Shown here: one piece after another, positions 34,457 to 37,138 of the stretch
How the letters are laid out: each line of letters starts with the position of its first letter
How positions within the stretch are numbered: position 1 is the stretch's first letter
The notes under the pieces: model-generated
Seen by the model: only the letters and a program-made list of their open reading frames with translations
Database searches by the model: none
Told to the model about the DNA's origin: nothing
Origin: Caldilineaceae bacterium
GTDB taxonomy: Bacteria; Chloroflexota; Anaerolineae; Caldilineales; Caldilineaceae
Reading direction: 5' to 3'
DNA: 37,138 nt
Assembly (NCBI GenBank): GCA_023384455.1
Contig: JAHDWH010000034.1
Coordinates: 1-37,138 of the forward strand
Made by a program: the position numbers and the translations under genes

Positions 34457-36880
34457 ATGAAAATCCCACTCCTGTACGACTCCATACCTGCACCCCTGCC
34501 CCCGGGCGAACGCAGAATCGCCTTTCTGGTGGCCGCGCTGCTTTTTGCCTGCTATCTGTTAACCTACACAGGGATCATCCAGAGCAGCGACGGGCTGGCG
34601 ATGTTTGCCACCACCGAAAGTATCGTGCGCCGGGGCGAAGTTGACACAAATCAGTTGCTTTGGATGGGTCTGCAACAGGGCAGCTTTGGGCCGGATGGGG
34701 AACTCTACAGCCGCAAGGGGCTGGGGATGACGCTGCTGGCCCTGCCGCTGGTCTGGCTGGCCCGGCTCTGGCCTGCCATCGGGCTTTCCCAGACGGCGCT
34801 CCTGCTCAATCCATTGCTGACCGCCTGGACCGGCGGCCTGCTCTATCTGGCGGTGATACGGCTGGGGTGGGGACGTTTTGCCGCCATTGCCACTGGTCTG
34901 GCCTACGGGCTGGCCTCTCTGGCCTGGCCCTACACCCAGACCTTTTTCAGCGATCCCATGGCCGGTTGGGGTCTCTTTGCCGCGCTCTATTGGCTGCTGG
35001 CTTTCCAGCAGGAGCGGCACAAGCACATCCTCTTCTGGGCAGGTCTGGCCTGGGGACTGGCCTATCTCTCCCGCTCCATCAATCTGGTGACACTGCCCAT
35101 CTACGGGCTGGTCCTCATCGGTCTGTTGGTCGGGGAGCGGGGAGAGGGGATTGGGGAGAGGGGATCGGGGATCGGGGATCGGGGATCGGGAAGTGAAAAG
35201 TCGGGGTATCCCGACTCAGTGCCCAGTCCCCAATCCCCAGTCCCTTCTCTCCAATCCCCAGTCCCCTCTCCCCAATCCCCAATCCCCTGGCGGGAATGGA
35301 TACTCTTTGCCTCTCCCATTTTAGCGGCGGGCCTGCTCTCCCTCTGGTGGAATTGGCTGCGCTTTGGCAGTCTGTTCGACAGCGGCTACGTGGAGAGCGA
35401 AGCCTTCAACGGTGACTGGCTCTTTGGCCTGGTCGGGCTGCTGATCAGCCCTGGCCGGGGGATTCTCTGGTACAGCCCAGTGTTACTGCTTGTCCCTCTG
35501 GGCATTGGCTGGTTCTGGCGACAGGCCCGAGGGCTGTTGCTGGGCAGTGTAGGGGTGGCGTTGCTCTATTGGCTGCTCTACGCCAAGTGGTATATGTGGC
35601 ATGGGGGGTATAGCTGGGGTCCCCGTTTTCTTGTGCCTGTGCTGCCCTTTTTGTTGCTCCTCACTGCGCCCGCCTGGCACACGATTTTTGCCGAGAATCG
35701 TTGGGGACGGCTGGGCCGCTGGGCCGCCACACTGCTTGTGCTGCTCTCCCTGGCCGTGCAGTGGCTGGGGATGCTGATTCCCTTTGCGCTCGTGCAGAAT
35801 TGGCTGGACCGGACGGTGACGCCCCTCTTTGCCCCAGAGACCTTTTCCCGCCTGACCTACTCGCCCCTGCTGCGCCAATGGGATTTTCTGAACAGCGACG
35901 CCATTATTTTTGCCTGGTGGCGGCTGGGACGAAATGGGCCGGACTGGTTCGCACTGGCTCTGCTCCTGGCCGGATTGCTGGGCGGTGCATTGCTGCTGGC
36001 TCAGGTTCTGCGTTCGGCGGAAGATGAGGGAGACGCGCTGTCAACCGCTCTCTATGCCATAGCGTTGGGGCTGATTGCACTGGTTCTGCTGGTGCGTTTT
36101 CAGCTTCCTGCGGGCGGCCTGGAGAATAACGCCACTGCCAGCCAGATTGCCGGGGCGGAGCAGCCGGGAGATGCCATTCTGCATCTGCGCCCCCTGGAAA
36201 CCCAGCAATTTGCCAATGCCTATCACGGCACCCTGCCCGTTTACGGCTTCTTTCCAGTGGATACTCTCTCCCCGGACAATAGCCGTTTGCTCGACAATCT
36301 GTTGCAACGCTATCACCGCCTATGGGTTGTGCCCGACTTTGCGCCACCGAATCAATCAGGCTGGGAACGGGCGTTGCGGGGTCGGGTCTTTCTTCTGTCA
36401 GACACGACAATCCCGCCGGACGATCGGCGGCTGGTGCTCTATGCAGCCGCGCAGGAACAGCCTCTGACCGAAACCGGTGTCGGCATCCGTTTTGGCGATC
36501 CGGCCTGGGTACGGCTCAACGGCTACGGTTTGCCCCGCCGAGCGCAAGCGGGCGGCAGTCTGCTGGTAGCGCTGGACTGGGAGAGTATTGCGGCGGTCGA
36601 ACAGGATTACCGGGTTTTTGTACACCTGCTGGACAGCAATGGCGCCAAACTGGCCCAGCGCGACGGCCAGCCGGTTCTCTGGCAGCGGCCCACCAGCGGC
36701 TGGCAGCCTGGCGAGCGCATTGTAGATCGCTACGGTCTGCTGCTACCTGGTGATCTGCCTGCCGGGGAATATACGGTTGTTGTGGGGTTGTACGAACCGG
36801 AAACCGGCAATCGCCAGCCCAGCAGCGCGGGACCGGGGGATTTTGCTGTGGTGCTGGGTCCGGTGCGGGTGGCAGAATAG
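34457..36880 (+). CDS. GT-C type membrane glycosyltransferase with low-complexity insert
   Basis: An 807-residue polytopic protein. The N-terminal region has a helix, then SSDGLAMFATTESI (46-59) and LYSRKGLGMTLLALP (about 83-97), typical of the large external loop of ArnT/PMT-like enzymes. About eleven hydrophobic segments follow. Residues 225-277 are a low-complexity tract (Gly/Glu/Arg, then Pro/Ser/Gln repeats) encoded by an imperfect DNA palindrome. The C-terminal portion (about 670-800) has the beta-sandwich-like domain with WQPGERIVDRYGLLLP and GEYTVVVGLYEP, matching the preceding protein. The gene has no strong ribosome-binding site. Probably adds polyprenyl-phosphate-linked sugars to an envelope component. 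Confidence 0.82.
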   Translation: MKIPLLYDSIPAPLPPGERRIAFLVAALLFACYLLTYTGIIQSSDGLAMFATTESIVRRGEVDTNQLLWMGLQQGSFGPDGELYSRKGLGMTLLALPLVWLARLWPAIGLSQTALLLNPLLTAWTGGLLYLAVIRLGWGRFAAIATGLAYGLASLAWPYTQTFFSDPMAGWGLFAALYWLLAFQQERHKHILFWAGLAWGLAYLSRSINLVTLPIYGLVLIGLLVGERGEGIGERGSGIGDRGSGSEKSGYPDSVPSPQSPVPSLQSPVPSPQSPIPWREWILFASPILAAGLLSLWWNWLRFGSLFDSGYVESEAFNGDWLFGLVGLLISPGRGILWYSPVLLLVPLGIGWFWRQARGLLLGSVGVALLYWLLYAKWYMWHGGYSWGPRFLVPVLPFLLLLTAPAWHTIFAENRWGRLGRWAATLLVLLSLAVQWLGMLIPFALVQNWLDRTVTPLFAPETFSRLTYSPLLRQWDFLNSDAIIFAWWRLGRNGPDWFALALLLAGLLGGALLLAQVLRSAEDEGDALSTALYAIALGLIALVLLVRFQLPAGGLENNATASQIAGAEQPGDAILHLRPLETQQFANAYHGTLPVYGFFPVDTLSPDNSRLLDNLLQRYHRLWVVPDFAPPNQSGWERALRGRVFLLSDTTIPPDDRRLVLYAAAQEQPLTETGVGIRFGDPAWVRLNGYGLPRRAQAGGSLLVALDWESIAAVEQDYRVFVHLLDSNGAKLAQRDGQPVLWQRPTSGWQPGERIVDRYGLLLPGDLPAGEYTVVVGLYEPETGNRQPSSAGPGDFAVVLGPVRVAE
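35131..35289. repeat. In-frame palindromic repeat cassette inside a coding region
   Basis: A G-rich arm (35131-35190, GGGGAT/GGGGAG units) is followed by a short perfect hairpin AGTCGGG-GTAT-CCCGACT (35199-35216) and a C-rich arm (35219-35288, CCCCAATC/CCCCAGTC units) that is largely complementary to the first. The cassette is in frame and matches the type of intergenic G/C-tract cassettes, e.g. 27980-28090. Confidence 0.85.
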
Positions 36881-36902
36881 AAATGGATGAAAAGAGGACG
36901 CT

Positions 36903-36950
36903 GATTTGCGCTGAAACATCTGATTTTCACAGATAGTTTCAGCGCAAATC
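36903..36950. repeat. 15-bp inverted repeat after the last gene
   Basis: GATTTGCGCTGAAAC (36903-36917) pairs perfectly with 36936-36950; inside, ATCTG (36918-36922) pairs with CAGAT (36930-36934). The stem is thus about 20 bp with one bulge. It begins 23 bases after the stop codon at 36880 and may terminate transcription. Confidence 0.75.
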
Positions 36951-36981
36951 AATTCAGATCAGCGCCACGGGGGATGAAAAT

Positions 36982-37045
36982 GTACGTCGGACTGTTAGTC
37001 CGACGGGCCTGCCACGTCGCTGGTCGGACTGACAGTCCGACGTAC
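36982..37045. repeat. Nested 23-bp palindromic repeat
   Basis: The arms 36982-37004 and 37023-37045 are complementary at 22 of 23 positions. Each arm also contains its own short hairpin (GTCGGACT with AGTCCGAC), so a cruciform or two separate hairpins could form. No gene is seen from 36881 to 37138. Confidence 0.8.
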
Positions 37046-37138
37046 GAGTGGCTATTTTCAGGTGAGCGCTGACAGGACCCAGGACTTAGGACTCGTCAAG
37101 AAATAAGTTCCATCCGGTGCGTCGCACTGTCCACGAAA

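Overview
The window looks like a chromosomal segment of a free-living Chloroflexota bacterium, possibly Anaerolineae/Caldilinea-like. The clues are a lipoprotein with a long Ala/Pro/Glu linker right after its lipobox cysteine, two large GT-C glycosyltransferases sharing a C-terminal beta-sandwich, and many short palindromic repeats between genes. The taxonomic call is inference: there is no rRNA or other phylogenetic marker. I see no tRNA, rRNA, CRISPR array, transposase or phage gene.

Positions 136-30087 form one catabolic-looking locus. From the left it has four consecutive Gfo/Idh/MocA-type NAD(P) oxidoreductases, a sialidase-like beta-propeller protein, and a complete Opp/Dpp-type ABC importer (two permeases, two ATPases, lipoprotein binding protein) closed by a strong terminator. 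A second plus-strand group follows: a zinc-less MDR dehydrogenase, an Asp-box sialidase-like protein, an SDR, a PPOX-fold flavoprotein, a DegT aminotransferase and the frameshifted scar of what may be a DHDPS-family lyase. The minus-strand block 17682-25843 holds a third sialidase-like protein, a class III aminotransferase, an amidohydrolase, a threonine-dehydratase-like enzyme, a second zinc-less MDR, an aldo/keto reductase and an HpcH/HpaI aldolase. A divergent GntR/FadR-type regulator, two more Gfo/Idh/MocA enzymes and another aldo/keto reductase finish the locus.

The most striking signal is regulatory. Three predicted promoters (start of the MocA operon, start of the propeller/importer operon, and the regulator's own promoter) each carry the word TAGGATA exactly 7 bases after the -10 box, so it overlaps the predicted transcription start. 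At the regulator it forms one half of a 25-bp palindrome that also covers the divergent aldolase promoter. A related site lies before the minus-strand MDR operon. This looks like a local GntR regulon tying together importer, redox enzymes, propeller proteins, aminotransferases and aldolase. The set would suit import of a glycoside, nonulosonate or amino-sugar-like compound and its redox-dependent breakdown in the cytoplasm. No recognised nan genes, sugar kinase or classical glycosidase accompany it, so the substrate and chemistry are open.

Positions 30152-36880 are a separate cell-envelope module: a GNAT acetyltransferase with a possibly leaderless promoter, a flippase-like (UPF0104/LPG synthase TM) protein and two GT-C glycosyltransferases. 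Each glycosyltransferase has an in-frame tract of G-rich then C-rich repeat DNA. The last 250 bases are non-coding and consist largely of nested inverted repeats.
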